Of a stretch of 64,000 bases of DNA, positions 50,331 to 60,186 are shown one piece after another. The notes under the pieces were generated by a model that worked only from the letters and a program-made list of their open reading frames with translations, did no database searches and was not told the origin of the DNA. This stretch comes from Streptomyces catenulae (GTDB taxonomy: Bacteria; Actinomycetota; Actinomycetes; Streptomycetales; Streptomycetaceae). The translations under genes and the position numbers were made by a program. The DNA lies in the NCBI RefSeq assembly GCF_000718015.1, contig NZ_JODY01000029.1:1-64000 (forward strand). Reading direction: 5' to 3'. Each line of letters begins with the position of its first letter. Positions within the stretch are counted from its first letter, which is position 1.

Positions 50331-52417
50331 ATCTCGAACCAGGTCGACTTGCCGTCGCCGCGCGGCTCCACGCCCCACGCACCCGCCAGCAGCTCCATCA
50401 GCACCAGACCGCGGCCCGAGGAGGCCAGCTCGCCGGGGCTGCGGCGGTGCGGCAGCTCGTCGCTGGCGTCGGCCACATCGACCCGCATCCGGCGGTGCCC
50501 GGCCGGGCCCGACAACTCGACGACCAGCAGCGCGTCCCCGTCGGTGTGCATCAGCACATTGGTGACGACCTCGGAGACCAGCAGCACCGCGGCGTCCACC
50601 TGCTCCGGATCGGCCCAGTCGTGCAGGACGTCGCGGATCTGCGCCCGGGCCTCGGCGATCCGCTCCGGCTCGGCCTGGGCGACGGTCAGCACCGTGCGCC
50701 GCACCGGCCGCACCTCCTCCGGACCGCCCGCCCCCACCCGGCACGCGGCGGCGTCCCGGGAGAGCAGCAGCATCGCGATGTCGTCCTCCCGCCGGTCCAC
50801 CAGCGGCCCGGTCATATGGTGCGAGGGCGGCCCGTGAACCGCCTGGACCAACGCGTCCGCCAGCCGTTCCAGACCCCCGTCGGCCACCCCGTCCGGATGG
50901 GACTCGACGACGCCGCGCAGCCGGGCCCAGCCGGTCTCCAGGTCGTGGCCGCCGGTCTCGATCAGCCCGTCCGTGCAGACCAGCATCGTCTCGCCGGGCT
51001 CCAGGACCAGCCGGGTGGTCGGGTAGTCGGTGTCCGGTGTGATGCCCAGCGGCAGCCCGCCCGCGGTGGCGCGGACCAGCATGGTGCCGTCGGCGGTGCG
51101 GATCGCCGGTTCCGGGTGCCCGGCCCGCGCGATGTCCAGCAGCCCGGTCGCCGGGTCGACCTCGATGTAGAGGCAGGTGGCGAAGCGCGGATCGGCACCC
51201 CCGGCGCCCTCGGTGTCGTTGATGCCGGAGAGGAACCGGGAGGCACGGGAGAGCACCGCGTCCGGGTGGTGGCCCTCCGCCGCGTAGGCGCGCAGCGCGA
51301 TCCGCAGCTGTCCCATCAGCCCCGCGGCCCGTACGTCATGGCCCTGGACGTCGCCGATGACCAGCGCGGTCCGGCCGGACGGCAGCGGGATCATGTCGTA
51401 CCAGTCGCCGCCGACCTCCAGCCCGCCACCGGTCGGCACGTACCGCGCGGCGACCGTCATCCCGGGGATGTCCGGCCGCACCGTCGGCATCATGGTGCGC
51501 TGGAGCCCGACGGAGAGTTCGTGCTGCGACTCCTGGGCACCGGCGCGGGCCAGCGCCTGGGCGAGCATCCGCGCGACGGTGGTGAGCACCGCCCGCTCGT
51601 CGGGGGTGAAGGTCACCGGATGGTTGAACCCGGCCATCCAGGCACCGATCGTGCGCCCCGCGTTGACCAGCGGCAGGAACGCCCACGAGGTGCGCGCGAA
51701 GCGGGCGGCGAGCGGCCAGGCGGTGGGGTAGCGCGCACGGTACGCCTCGGGCGTCGGCAGATAGATCGCCCGCCCGGTCCGCACGACCTCGGCCGCCGGG
51801 TAGTCGGTGTCCGTCGTCATGTCGGTGAACGGCCGCTCGTCCCCGCCCGGCTGGCCGTGGTGGCCGATGACGGTGAGGCGGCCCCCGACGACACCGAAGA
51901 CCGCGAGGCCATCGGGTATGAACCCGGGCATCGACAGTCCGGCCGCCACCCGCAGCACCTCCGCGGTGGACCGCGCCTCCGCCAGCGCCCGCCCGGCGTC
52001 CAGCAGGAACGCCTCACGCGAGCGCCGCCAGTCGCCGGTGACCGGGGTGCGGGCCGTGGCCTCGGGCTGCGGGTCGGGCACCTCCTGGAGCGTGCCCAGC
52101 AGGGTGAAGGTGCCGTCGCGGCGCAGCGGGCAGAAGCGGGAGCGGACGGTGCGCAGCACCCGGCCGTCGGCGTCGACGACGCGGAGCCGGGACTCGGCGA
52201 GGCTCCGTTCGGCGACGGCGAGCTGCACCACGCCGTTGATCTCGGCGTAGTCGACCGGGTGGAAACGGGACCGCACGGCCGCCCGGGAGAGTTCCACGGC
52301 CCGCGCCGGGAGTCCGAGCAGCCGGGCGGCCTCGGCGTCGAGCCGGACCTTTCCCGAGGCGTCGTCCCAGCGCCACAGGCCGGTCGCGAGGGCGGCCAGG
52401 AGATCCTTCGTGCGCAT
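50243..52417 (-). CDS. SpoIIE-type PP2C phosphatase with PAS, GAF and HATPase domains
   Basis: 724 residues. PAS-like domain (about 5-115), GAF domain (about 135-290), PP2C/SpoIIE phosphatase domain (about 305-545; GGDWYDMIPLPSGRTALVIGDVQGHD, FATCLYIEVD, CTDGLIE, REDDIAMLLL), and a C-terminal RsbW-type histidine-kinase-like ATPase (about 575-700; VSEVVTNVLMHT and SGRGLVLMELLAG). It both phosphorylates and dephosphorylates anti-sigma antagonists in the partner-switching logic of sigma-B-like factors, with GAF/PAS sensing. No sigma or anti-sigma gene is adjacent. ATG at 52417. Overlaps the convergent transporter gene. Confidence 0.88.
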   Translation of the reverse strand: MRTKDLLAALATGLWRWDDASGKVRLDAEAARLLGLPARAVELSRAAVRSRFHPVDYAEINGVVQLAVAERSLAESRLRVVDADGRVLRTVRSRFCPLRRDGTFTLLGTLQEVPDPQPEATARTPVTGDWRRSREAFLLDAGRALAEARSTAEVLRVAAGLSMPGFIPDGLAVFGVVGGRLTVIGHHGQPGGDERPFTDMTTDTDYPAAEVVRTGRAIYLPTPEAYRARYPTAWPLAARFARTSWAFLPLVNAGRTIGAWMAGFNHPVTFTPDERAVLTTVARMLAQALARAGAQESQHELSVGLQRTMMPTVRPDIPGMTVAARYVPTGGGLEVGGDWYDMIPLPSGRTALVIGDVQGHDVRAAGLMGQLRIALRAYAAEGHHPDAVLSRASRFLSGINDTEGAGGADPRFATCLYIEVDPATGLLDIARAGHPEPAIRTADGTMLVRATAGGLPLGITPDTDYPTTRLVLEPGETMLVCTDGLIETGGHDLETGWARLRGVVESHPDGVADGGLERLADALVQAVHGPPSHHMTGPLVDRREDDIAMLLLSRDAAACRVGAGGPEEVRPVRRTVLTVAQAEPERIAEARAQIRDVLHDWADPEQVDAAVLLVSEVVTNVLMHTDGDALLVVELSGPAGHRRMRVDVADASDELPHRRSPGELASSGRGLVLMELLAGAWGVEPRGDGKSTWFEIYEDAGDGSPAEPGASGSVASGESVAELR

Positions 52418-52714
52418 TGCCTCACTTTAAGTTGATTCCTCCGACGGCCACCAACGCGGTGCCCCGCCACGGTGCGGCCCACCGGCCGCGGCGCCGCCCG
52501 GAAGCGCCCGGCCCGCGCCCGGCCCGGCCCCGTGCCGCCCGCCGCGCGTCCGGTGTCACGTCTATGCCAATCCGGCGCCCGGCCCCGGGACGGTAACCTG
52601 GAGCGGTTATCACATACCCGGGGCGGTCCTCCACGGACGGCAGCGGTTCGGCCACGGACGGACAGCGTCCGTGTGCGGCCTCCCCACCTCGACTCGCGAC
52701 GACTTGGATGAGCG
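52418..52714. other. Divergent gap before aspS
   Basis: 297 bp between the divergent SpoIIE-type and aspS starts. TAACCT at 52594-52599 is a possible aspS -10, leaving a leader of about 110 nt. I see no clear riboswitch or T-box. The rest is GC-rich without a gene. Confidence 0.4.
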
Positions 52715-54487
52715 ATGCATCGGTACCGGTCCCACACCTGCGGCGAGCTTCGGGCCGCGGACGTCGACACGGACGTCCGCCTCAGCGGCTGGCTGCACAA
52801 TCGACGTGACCTGGGCGGCATCCTCTTCATCGATCTGCGCGACCACTACGGTCTGGTGCAGCTCGTCGCCCGTCCCGGCACCCCCGCCAACGAGGCGCTC
52901 TCCTCGCTGACCAAGGAGACCGTCGTCCGTATCGACGGCAAGGTCTCCGCCCGCGGCGCGGACAACGTCAACCCCGACCTGCCGACCGGCGAGATCGAGA
53001 TCGAGGTCTCCGACGTCGAGGTGCTGGGCGCCGCCGAGCAGATCCCGTTCACCATCAACGCCGAGGACGGGGTCAACGAGGAGAAGCGCCTGGAGTACCG
53101 CTTCCTCGACCTGCGCCGCGAGCGGATGCATCGCAACATCCTGCTGCGCACCGCCGTCATCTCCGCCATCCGGCACAAGATGACCGCGCTCGGCTTCAAC
53201 GAGATGGCCACCCCGATCCTGTCGGCCACCTCCCCCGAGGGCGCCCGCGACTTCCTCGTCCCCTCGCGGCTGCACGCCGGTAAGTTCTACGCGCTGCCGC
53301 AGGCGCCGCAGCAGTTCAAGCAGCTGCTGATGATCGCCGGGTTCGACCGCTACTTCCAGATCGCGCCCTGCTTCCGCGACGAGGACGCCCGCGCCGACCG
53401 CTCGCCGGGCGAGTTCTACCAGCTCGACGTCGAGATGAGCTTCGTCGAGCAGGAGGACGTCTTCCGGCCGATCGAGAAGCTGATGACCGAGCTGTTCACC
53501 GAGTTCGGTGGCGGTCGCACGGTCACCTCGCCGTTCCCGCGCATCCCGTTCCGCGAGTCGATGCTGAAGTACGGCTCCGACAAGCCCGACCTCCGTGCCG
53601 AGCTGGAGCTGGTGGACGTCTCGGACGTCTTCGCCGGTTCCGGTTTCAAGGCGTTCGCCGGGAAGCACGTCCGCGCGCTGGCCGTGCCGGACACCGCGGG
53701 CCAGTCGCGGAAGTTCTTCGACCAGATGGGCGACTTCGCCGTCCAGCAGGGCGCGAAGGGCCTCGCCTGGATCCGCGTCGGCGAGAACAACGAGCTGACC
53801 GGCCCGATCGCCAAGTTCCTCACCGACGAGGACACCAAGGCGCTCGTCGAGGCGCTGGGCCTGGCCCCCGGCCACGCCGTCTTCTTCGGCGCCGGCGAGT
53901 TCGACGAGGTCTCCAAGATCATGGGCGCGGTCCGCGTCGAGGCGGCCAAGCGCACCGGCCACTTCGTCGAGGACGAGTTCCGCTTCTGCTGGATCGTCGA
54001 CTTCCCGATGTTCGAGAAGGACGAGGACACCGGCAAGATCGAGTTCTCCCACAACCCGTTCTCCATGCCCCAGGGGGGCCTGGAAGCGCTGGAGACCAAG
54101 GACCCGCTGGACATCCTCGCCTGGCAGTACGACATCGTCTGCAACGGCACCGAGCTGTCCTCCGGCGCGATCCGTAACCACGAGCCGGACGTCATGTACA
54201 AGGCGTTCGCCATCGCCGGTTACGACAAGGACACCGTCGAGGCGGAGTTCGGCGGCATGCTCCGCGCCTTCAAGTTCGGCGCCCCGCCGCACGGCGGCAT
54301 CGCCCCGGGCGTCGACCGCATCGTGATGCTGCTCGCCGACGAGCCCAACATCCGCGAGACCATCGCCTTCCCGCTCAACGGCAACGCCCAGGACCTGCTC
54401 ATGGGCGCGCCCAGCGAGGTCGAGGAGGCGCGCCTCAAGGAGCTGCACCTGAGCATCCGCAAGCCCCAGGTGAAGACCCAGGGCTGA
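52715..54487 (+). CDS. aspS: Aspartyl-tRNA synthetase
   Basis: 590 residues, bacterial-type class II AspRS. N-terminal OB-fold anticodon domain (about 1-110; [20 protein letters not shown]). Class II motif 1 ([20 protein letters not shown]), motif 2 ([21 protein letters not shown]), GAD insertion domain (about 290-420) and motif 3 ([14 protein letters not shown]). It charges tRNA-Asp (possibly tRNA-Asn too if a GatCAB system is used). ATG at 52715. A 48-bp perfect palindrome separates it from convergent metG. Confidence 0.95.
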   Translation: MHRYRSHTCGELRAADVDTDVRLSGWLHNRRDLGGILFIDLRDHYGLVQLVARPGTPANEALSSLTKETVVRIDGKVSARGADNVNPDLPTGEIEIEVSDVEVLGAAEQIPFTINAEDGVNEEKRLEYRFLDLRRERMHRNILLRTAVISAIRHKMTALGFNEMATPILSATSPEGARDFLVPSRLHAGKFYALPQAPQQFKQLLMIAGFDRYFQIAPCFRDEDARADRSPGEFYQLDVEMSFVEQEDVFRPIEKLMTELFTEFGGGRTVTSPFPRIPFRESMLKYGSDKPDLRAELELVDVSDVFAGSGFKAFAGKHVRALAVPDTAGQSRKFFDQMGDFAVQQGAKGLAWIRVGENNELTGPIAKFLTDEDTKALVEALGLAPGHAVFFGAGEFDEVSKIMGAVRVEAAKRTGHFVEDEFRFCWIVDFPMFEKDEDTGKIEFSHNPFSMPQGGLEALETKDPLDILAWQYDIVCNGTELSSGAIRNHEPDVMYKAFAIAGYDKDTVEAEFGGMLRAFKFGAPPHGGIAPGVDRIVMLLADEPNIRETIAFPLNGNAQDLLMGAPSEVEEARLKELHLSIRKPQVKTQG

Positions 54488-54499
54488 CGCGCACCGCAC

Positions 54500-54547
54500 A
54501 CGGCGAAGCCCCCGCGACCTTCCGGAAGGTCGCGGGGGCTTCGCCGT
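54500..54547. terminator. 48-bp perfect palindrome between aspS and metG
   Basis: 24 bp per arm with no mismatch (54500-54523 and 54524-54547). A bidirectional terminator between the two convergent tRNA synthetase genes; in RNA the tip is a CCGG-type tetraloop. Confidence 0.9.
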
Positions 54548-54562
54548 ACGGGGCGTCCGGGA

Positions 54563-56281
54563 TCAGGCGTCGTCACCGCCGCCGAAGCGGGCGCGGTACG
54601 CCTCCAGGTCGTCCTCGGTGATCTTCGCGAAGAGGACCGGCGGCACCGTGAACGCGGTACCCGCCGGGACCGAGGCCAGCGCCGCCGCCTCCTCACCGGT
54701 CACCCACGCCGCGGTGTCGTCGGCCAGCGCGAACGCGCCGCGCATGGCCTTCGCGGACGCCGGGATGAACGGCTCGGAGATCACCGCGTAGAGGTGGATG
54801 AGGTTCATCGCGGTGCGCAGCGTCAGCGCCGCGGCGTCCTGGTCGGTCTTGATCTCCAGCCAGGGGGCCTTCTCCTCCAGGTAGGAGTTGCCCGCGCTCC
54901 ACAGGGCGCGCAGCGACGCCGCGGCCTTACGGAACTGCAGCGCCTCCATGTGGCCCTCGTACTCGGCGAGCAGCCGCGCGATCTCCTCGCCCAGCTTCCG
55001 CTCGGCCTCGCCCGCCTCGGCACCGGCCGGAACCTCGTCGCCGAACCGCTTGCGGGAGAACGACAGCACACGGTTGACGAAGTTGCCGAGGGTGTCGGCG
55101 AGGTCCTTGTTGACGGAGGCGGAGAACAGCTCCCAGGTGAAGGAGGTGTCGTCGGACTCCGGCGCGTGCGCCATCAGGAAGTAGCGCCAGTAGTCGGCGG
55201 GGAGCAGCTCCAGCGCCGCGTCGGTGAAGATGCCGCGCTGCTGGGAGGTGGAGAACTTCCCGCCGTAGTAGTTGAGCCAGTTGAACGCCTTGAGGAAGTC
55301 GACCTTCTTCCAGGGCTCACGGGTGCCGAGCTGGGTGGCCGGGAACATCACGGAGTGGAACGGGACGTTGTCCTTGGCCATGAACTCCGTGTAGCGCACG
55401 TCCTCCGCCTCGTACCACCACGACTTCCAGTCGCGGTTCTCCGCATCGGCGTCCGCCCACTCCTTCGTCGAGCCGATGTACTCGATCGGCGCGTCGAACC
55501 AGACGTAGAAGACCTTGCCCTCGGCGGCCAGCTCCGGCCAGACGTCGGCGGGGACGGGGACGCCCCAGTCGAGGTCACGGGTGATGGCGCGGTCCTGGAG
55601 GCCCTCGGTCAGCCACTTGTGGGCGATGGAGGAGGCGAGCGTCGGCCACTCCTTGCTGCCGTTGCCCTCCAGCCAGCCCTCGACCTCGTGCTGGAGCTTC
55701 GACTGGAGGAGGAAGAGGTGCTTGGTCTCGCGGACCTCCAGGTCACCGCTGCCGCTGATCGCCGAGCGGGCGTCGATCAGGTCCGTCGGGTCGAGGACCC
55801 GGGTGCAGTTCTCGCACTGGTCGCCGCGGGCCTTGTCGTAGCCGCAGTGCGGGCAGGTGCCGACGATGTAGCGGTCGGGCAGGAACCGCTCGTCGGCGTT
55901 GGAGTACACCTGGCGGATCGCCCGCTCCTCGATGAAGCCGTTCTCGTGGAGCTTGCGGGCGAAGTGCTGCGTCAGCTCGACGTTCTCCTGCGAGGAGCTG
56001 CGGCCGAAGTGGTCGAACTCCAGGCCGAAGCCGTCGTAGATCGCCTTCTGCTTCTCGTGCTGCTCGGCGCAGAATGCGGCCACCGACTGCCCCGCGGCCT
56101 TCGCGGCCAGCTCCGCCGGGGTGCCGTGCTCGTCCGTCGCACAGATGTAGAGGACGTCGTGCCCGCGCTTGCGCATATACCGCGCGTACACATCGGCCGG
56201 GAGCATGGACCCCACCATGTTGCCCAGGTGCTTGATCCCGTTGATGTACGGAAGGGCGCTGGTGATGAGGTGTCGAGCCAT
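54563..56281 (-). CDS. metG: Methionyl-tRNA synthetase
   Basis: 572 residues. Class I Rossmann core with HIGH-like KHLGN (17-21), zinc knuckle [17 protein letters not shown] (about 142-158), and KMSKS-like KFSTS (342-346). The C-terminal helical anticodon domain has WNLxxW-type elements. No C-terminal tRNA-binding (EMAP-like) dimerisation domain, as is usual for the short actinobacterial form. The SKS to STS change in the KMSKS loop is found in the actinobacterial/eukaryote-like MetRS lineage. Essential housekeeping enzyme. Confidence 0.95.
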   Translation of the reverse strand: MARHLITSALPYINGIKHLGNMVGSMLPADVYARYMRKRGHDVLYICATDEHGTPAELAAKAAGQSVAAFCAEQHEKQKAIYDGFGLEFDHFGRSSSQENVELTQHFARKLHENGFIEERAIRQVYSNADERFLPDRYIVGTCPHCGYDKARGDQCENCTRVLDPTDLIDARSAISGSGDLEVRETKHLFLLQSKLQHEVEGWLEGNGSKEWPTLASSIAHKWLTEGLQDRAITRDLDWGVPVPADVWPELAAEGKVFYVWFDAPIEYIGSTKEWADADAENRDWKSWWYEAEDVRYTEFMAKDNVPFHSVMFPATQLGTREPWKKVDFLKAFNWLNYYGGKFSTSQQRGIFTDAALELLPADYWRYFLMAHAPESDDTSFTWELFSASVNKDLADTLGNFVNRVLSFSRKRFGDEVPAGAEAGEAERKLGEEIARLLAEYEGHMEALQFRKAAASLRALWSAGNSYLEEKAPWLEIKTDQDAAALTLRTAMNLIHLYAVISEPFIPASAKAMRGAFALADDTAAWVTGEEAAALASVPAGTAFTVPPVLFAKITEDDLEAYRARFGGGDDA

Positions 56282-56437
56282 TGCCGGCTGCTCCCAAGTC
56301 GCTACGGTGAGTGAGGAATTGCTTTACGGAACGTCAATATCGTACTGGACCGGCCGAGGCCAATTCACAGGCGTTCCGGCGGGCATTTCCGCAGGCAGTA
56401 CGGGCGGGTACGGGGGCGTACGGCGTCCGTGTCCCGC

Positions 56438-58063
56438 TCAGCGGGCGGTGTCCGGGGCGGGGGCGGCGGAGCGGTCGGGCGCGGGCCCGTGGCGCGGTGC
56501 CCGGGCGGTGATCAGCAGGCCCGCGACGCAGGCGGCCAGCAGCATGATCGCCGCGGAGACGCCGATCGCGACGGTGAAACCGTGCACCACCCCCTCCTTG
56601 ACGAGCGCGTCGCGCACCGCGGGCGACAGCCGCCCGGCCCGTGCCGCGGCCGTCAGCCGGTCCGCGAGGTACGCCGCCCCGGTCGAGGTCGCGAGGGTGT
56701 TGAGCAGCGCCGTTCCGATCGAACCGCCCACCTGCTGCGCCGTGTTGAGCGTCGCCGAGGTGACCCCGGCGTCCCGCGGCGCGACCCCGGCGGTCGCGGT
56801 CGCCGTCACCGGCATGAAGATCAGGCCCATGCCCAGCCCGACGAGGAGTTCGGCGGGCAGCACCCGCGGGGCGTACGCGGACCGCGCGGTCAGGAACGTC
56901 AGCAGATACAGCCCACCGGACGCCAGCAGCGCCCCGGGCACCATCAGCAGCCGCGGCGGGAGATGGTGCAGCAGCCGCGCCGATATCTGCGTCGCACCGG
57001 TGACGATGGCGAGCGTCATCGGCAGAAATGCCAATCCGGCCTTCACCGGTGAATAGCCGAGCACGATCTGGAAGTAATAGGTCAGGAAAAGGAACATCCC
57101 GAACAGCGCGAGCGTGGCCAGCGCCATCGTCAGGAATGCGCCGCCGCGATTGCGGTCCCGCACGATGTGCAGCGGCAGCAGCGGATGACGGGCCCGCGTC
57201 TGCCACCCCGCGAACGCCGCGAGCAGCGCGACGCCGCCGCACAGCAGCCCCAGCACCAGCGCGTCGTCCCAGCCCCGCGGCCGCGCCTCGCTGCACCCGT
57301 AGACGATCGCGACCAGCCCGCCGCAGCCCAGCACCGCCCCGAGGACGTCGAGGCGGGCGCCGCCCCGCTCCGGGCGGTCGTGCAGGAACACCGTGGCGCC
57401 GAGGAACGCCAGCGCCGCGATCGGCACGTTCACATACAGACACCAGCGCCAGTCCAGATACTCGGTCAGCACCCCGCCCACGATCAGCCCGATCGCCGCC
57501 CCGCCGCCCGCGATCGCCCCGTAGATCCCGAACGCCTTGCCGCGCTCCTTCCCGTCCCGGAACGTCGTCGTCAGCAACGACAGCGCGGACGGCGCCAGCA
57601 CCGCCCCGAACGCCCCCTGCAGCGCCCGCGCCCCGAACAGCAACCCCGGACCACCCGCGGCGCCCCCGAGCCCCGACGCCACCGCGAACCCCACCAGCCC
57701 CACCATGAACGTCGTCTTCCGCCCGACCAGATCCGCGATCCGCCCACCCAGCAGCAACAACCCACCGAACGCGAGCGTGTACGCGGTGATCACCCACTGC
57801 CGATCCGCATCCGAGATCCCCAGCTCCCGCTGCGCCGACGGCAACGCGATGTTCACGATGGTGGCGTCCAGCACGACCATGAGCTGAGCCAGCGCGATGA
57901 CCACCAGCGCCCACCAGCGGCGGGGGTCGGACGGAGCACCACCGGGACGCCCGGCCTGCGCCCGGACTCCCCCTTCCTCCGCCCGGACTTCCCCTACCTG
58001 CGGCCGGTCCTTCCGCGCCCGGTCCCCGGCCGGAGCCGCGTCCCCCTGTCCATCTGTGCCCAT
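56438..58063 (-). CDS. DHA2-family (EmrB/QacA-like) multidrug exporter
   Basis: 541 residues with about 14 hydrophobic helices. Motif A GRIADLVGRKTTF and motif C-like GGGAAIGLIVGGVLTEYLDWRW identify a 14-TM drug:H+ antiporter. LDATIVNIALPSAQREL after helix 1 is the family signature. The N-terminal 45 residues are charged and disordered. No regulator gene is adjacent. Substrate unknown. Confidence 0.88.
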   Translation of the reverse strand: MGTDGQGDAAPAGDRARKDRPQVGEVRAEEGGVRAQAGRPGGAPSDPRRWWALVVIALAQLMVVLDATIVNIALPSAQRELGISDADRQWVITAYTLAFGGLLLLGGRIADLVGRKTTFMVGLVGFAVASGLGGAAGGPGLLFGARALQGAFGAVLAPSALSLLTTTFRDGKERGKAFGIYGAIAGGGAAIGLIVGGVLTEYLDWRWCLYVNVPIAALAFLGATVFLHDRPERGGARLDVLGAVLGCGGLVAIVYGCSEARPRGWDDALVLGLLCGGVALLAAFAGWQTRARHPLLPLHIVRDRNRGGAFLTMALATLALFGMFLFLTYYFQIVLGYSPVKAGLAFLPMTLAIVTGATQISARLLHHLPPRLLMVPGALLASGGLYLLTFLTARSAYAPRVLPAELLVGLGMGLIFMPVTATATAGVAPRDAGVTSATLNTAQQVGGSIGTALLNTLATSTGAAYLADRLTAAARAGRLSPAVRDALVKEGVVHGFTVAIGVSAAIMLLAACVAGLLITARAPRHGPAPDRSAAPAPDTAR

Positions 58064-58256
58064 CGTCCGACCTGCTTCCGCCGGTCGCCGCCCCGACGCC
58101 CGACACTTACGCGGACAGATCGGGGCAACTGGATCAGTTCACCCAATCAGGGTAGGAGGGGCGGGGTGGGGGTGCATGGTGGGCGGGGCGCGTGTGGGAA
58201 CAGTGCCCTGCAGCAAGGCCGGTGGACCGGCACCGAAGCGACTTTCGTTTTTTCAG

Positions 58257-58886
58257 CTACCGCTGAGGGGTTTGCTCATCCGGAGATTCAGGACTGTCGA
58301 ACACCGTGGCTAGCTCTGAATCTGCCAGCTCTCCGTTTGCCCAAGACCAAAGCGTGCGTCTTTTCCTGCGGTCTAGAGGGGTGAGCAGAATGCAGGCGCG
58401 AAAGAGGAGTGCGGGCTCCTTGGTCACGTACCACATGTTTGATTTTGCGTAAGTGTAAACTTCTCGAGCGGGTGTGCCGCTCTCTATTTTCCGGGCCATT
58501 GCATTCAGGTCGGTATCGAACATGGATTTCGGGGTGATTGAAATCCGGTAAACCTTCTCGAACTCTTTGCAGAATTCTCGGGATGCGTACTCGGGTACGT
58601 TCCGTATCCACCATTTCTCGACCAGCGTGCGGGGGAATGCTTCCTTCGTGAATGCGTCTCTCAGTGATGCATCGACTTCTGAGAGAGTGCTCCGGAGTGC
58701 GAGGGTGCGTGGGTCACTCGATGCCTCTGTCAGGGTTTTTTCCAGAGCGGAGCGAATGGCGATGTCTGTCAGGTAATCCTCCACTTCCCATGGATATCCT
58801 TCACGGCAGTACTCCGCGAAACCTCTCCAACGCCCCAGTGCCTGTGCTGGATCGAGTCCCGCCGGTTCTTCCTGTGGATGCGTCAT
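58257..58886 (-). CDS. Unknown protein in Rhs island (possible immunity)
   Basis: 209 residues, helical, no recognised domain. Includes GRWRGFAEYCREGYPWEVEDYL and NVPEYASREFCKEFEKVYRI. Soluble, no signal peptide. GC content is visibly lower than in the flanking genes, with many AT-ending codons, a sign of horizontal transfer. Third small gene downstream of the Rhs toxin tip on the same strand, 34 nt after the gene at 58921. It may be an extra immunity protein; the SD is weak. Confidence 0.55.
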   Translation of the reverse strand: MTHPQEEPAGLDPAQALGRWRGFAEYCREGYPWEVEDYLTDIAIRSALEKTLTEASSDPRTLALRSTLSEVDASLRDAFTKEAFPRTLVEKWWIRNVPEYASREFCKEFEKVYRISITPKSMFDTDLNAMARKIESGTPAREVYTYAKSNMWYVTKEPALLFRACILLTPLDRRKRRTLWSWANGELADSELATVFDSPESPDEQTPQR

Positions 58887-58920
58887 GTTTTCATTTCTCT
58901 TACCCTTGGTGACCCTCTGT

Positions 58921-59592
58921 TCATTTTTCGGGTTCCGGCAAGGGGTGACGGATCATCGACCCAACGTTCATCCTCTCCTTCATGAATTTACTGAGTGATT
59001 CCTTGTCCTCCACCCAGTAGTCGCCGCACTCCTGGGTGAACTCGGCGTCCTTCGAGAAAGTGATGAGGTAGCTGGGCGGAGTGTCGGGTAGTTCCTCGAT
59101 TCTTACGTATTTCCCTTGGTCATCTCCGGCTTCGATGAATCCGGTTCTTGTAGGTGATGCGGGGTTCTGTCCGTCCGTGTCATCGTCCGGAGCGGGTATT
59201 TCAGAGGGGCATAGCTCCCTCCGGGGCGATGAGCGGGGTGGCGCGATCTTCGCCTTCTCTTCTCTGTACCGGTGGACGGCCCACGCTTCCCCGTCCATGA
59301 GGGCTTCCCAGAAGCCTGGTGCGGACCAGGGCGGAGGGAGCATCGAAAAGCTTCCGTGCGGGCCGAGGAACGCCTGCCATGTGGCAGGTATGTCAGGGTC
59401 GGTTATTTCGAAGAGACGGGAGTCGAAGAGACCGGGAAGGCGATTCGGGAAGCTCTCGATGCGGAACTTGTTCGGACCGTCCGCTGCTGCGTAGGTTTCG
59501 AGAACCGCGTATTCCGCGCCCTCCTTCAAGGAGGTGGCTCCTTGGTTCGCTGTCGGGTGGCCCGGGATGGCGCCGGTGAAGCGGACTCGCAT
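58921..59592 (-). CDS. Unknown protein in Rhs island (possible immunity)
   Basis: 223 residues; ATG at 59592 with AGGAG 7 nt upstream. N-terminal half begins MRVRFTGAIPGHP and has WQAFLGPHG, PPPWSAPGFWEALMDG; the C-terminal half has YLITFSKDAEFTQECGDYWVEDK. Acidic Pro/Asp linker between. Looks like a two-domain cytoplasmic protein of the kind found as immunity partners or in their cassettes; no family assigned. Lower-GC codon use. Confidence 0.6.
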   Translation of the reverse strand: MRVRFTGAIPGHPTANQGATSLKEGAEYAVLETYAAADGPNKFRIESFPNRLPGLFDSRLFEITDPDIPATWQAFLGPHGSFSMLPPPWSAPGFWEALMDGEAWAVHRYREEKAKIAPPRSSPRRELCPSEIPAPDDDTDGQNPASPTRTGFIEAGDDQGKYVRIEELPDTPPSYLITFSKDAEFTQECGDYWVEDKESLSKFMKERMNVGSMIRHPLPEPEK

Positions 59593-59691
59593 CTTGGTGC
59601 TCCTGGGGCCGTCGGGCGATTGTTCATTACCTCTGGTGAGTGCGGGGCATCGGAAGTCTGTGGGACCAGGGTTACCGTATCGGGATTCCTG

Positions 59692-60168
59692 CTATTCTGC
59701 GTAATCCTTGCGAAATTTTTCAATCGATTCTTCGATTTCTGCCAGTGCTGTGTTTGGTGTCCGGTGAGTGGGCCATTCGCGCTGATAGCCAGATTCCCCT
59801 AGTGAGGCCATCAGGTTTTCTTGGGCCGACTTGACTGAGAGTGCGAACTGGGCAAGATCGATTCTGTCGCTGGACCATGCTGGTTCATCTTCCTCTGGTG
59901 CTCCCCATTCGCTGTGTAGAGTGATCTTTACATTCAATGAGGATCGCTCTCGGCGGATATGCCAGCGAACCTCTGTGGGCTCACCGTCGAAGGAGAATGT
60001 AACGCTCGAAGCGCCGTTCAGCAGGGCGCTGATGGCGTCCAGAATGAGTCTTGGGGCATCCACTCCATCGCCAACGGAAATGCGGCAATTGCTCGAATTT
60101 TTGTAAATCTCAAAGGTTGCCCAGCCGTGACGCATTTTGATCCAGCGAAACTCGACACTCTCTGGCAT
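59692..60168 (-). CDS. Probable immunity protein for the adjacent toxin tip
   Basis: 158 residues; ATG at 60168 with AGGA upstream. It starts 18 nt after the toxin stop, the classic position of an immunity gene. Sequence: a beta-rich N-terminal half (VEFRWIKMRHGWATFEIYK, VTFSFDGEPTEVRWHIRRE) and a helical C-terminal half (LAQFALSVKSAQENLMASLG). Acidic, cytoplasmic. Function inferred from position only. Lower-GC codon use. Confidence 0.65.
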   Translation of the reverse strand: MPESVEFRWIKMRHGWATFEIYKNSSNCRISVGDGVDAPRLILDAISALLNGASSVTFSFDGEPTEVRWHIRRERSSLNVKITLHSEWGAPEEDEPAWSSDRIDLAQFALSVKSAQENLMASLGESGYQREWPTHRTPNTALAEIEESIEKFRKDYAE

Positions 60169-60186
60169 TGGTTGAGTCCTGTCTCT

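Noticed and set aside
42040..58063. AfsR-like regulator plus DHA2 exporter as part of a biosynthetic cluster
   Set aside because: They are 12 kb apart with housekeeping genes between and no biosynthetic enzymes.
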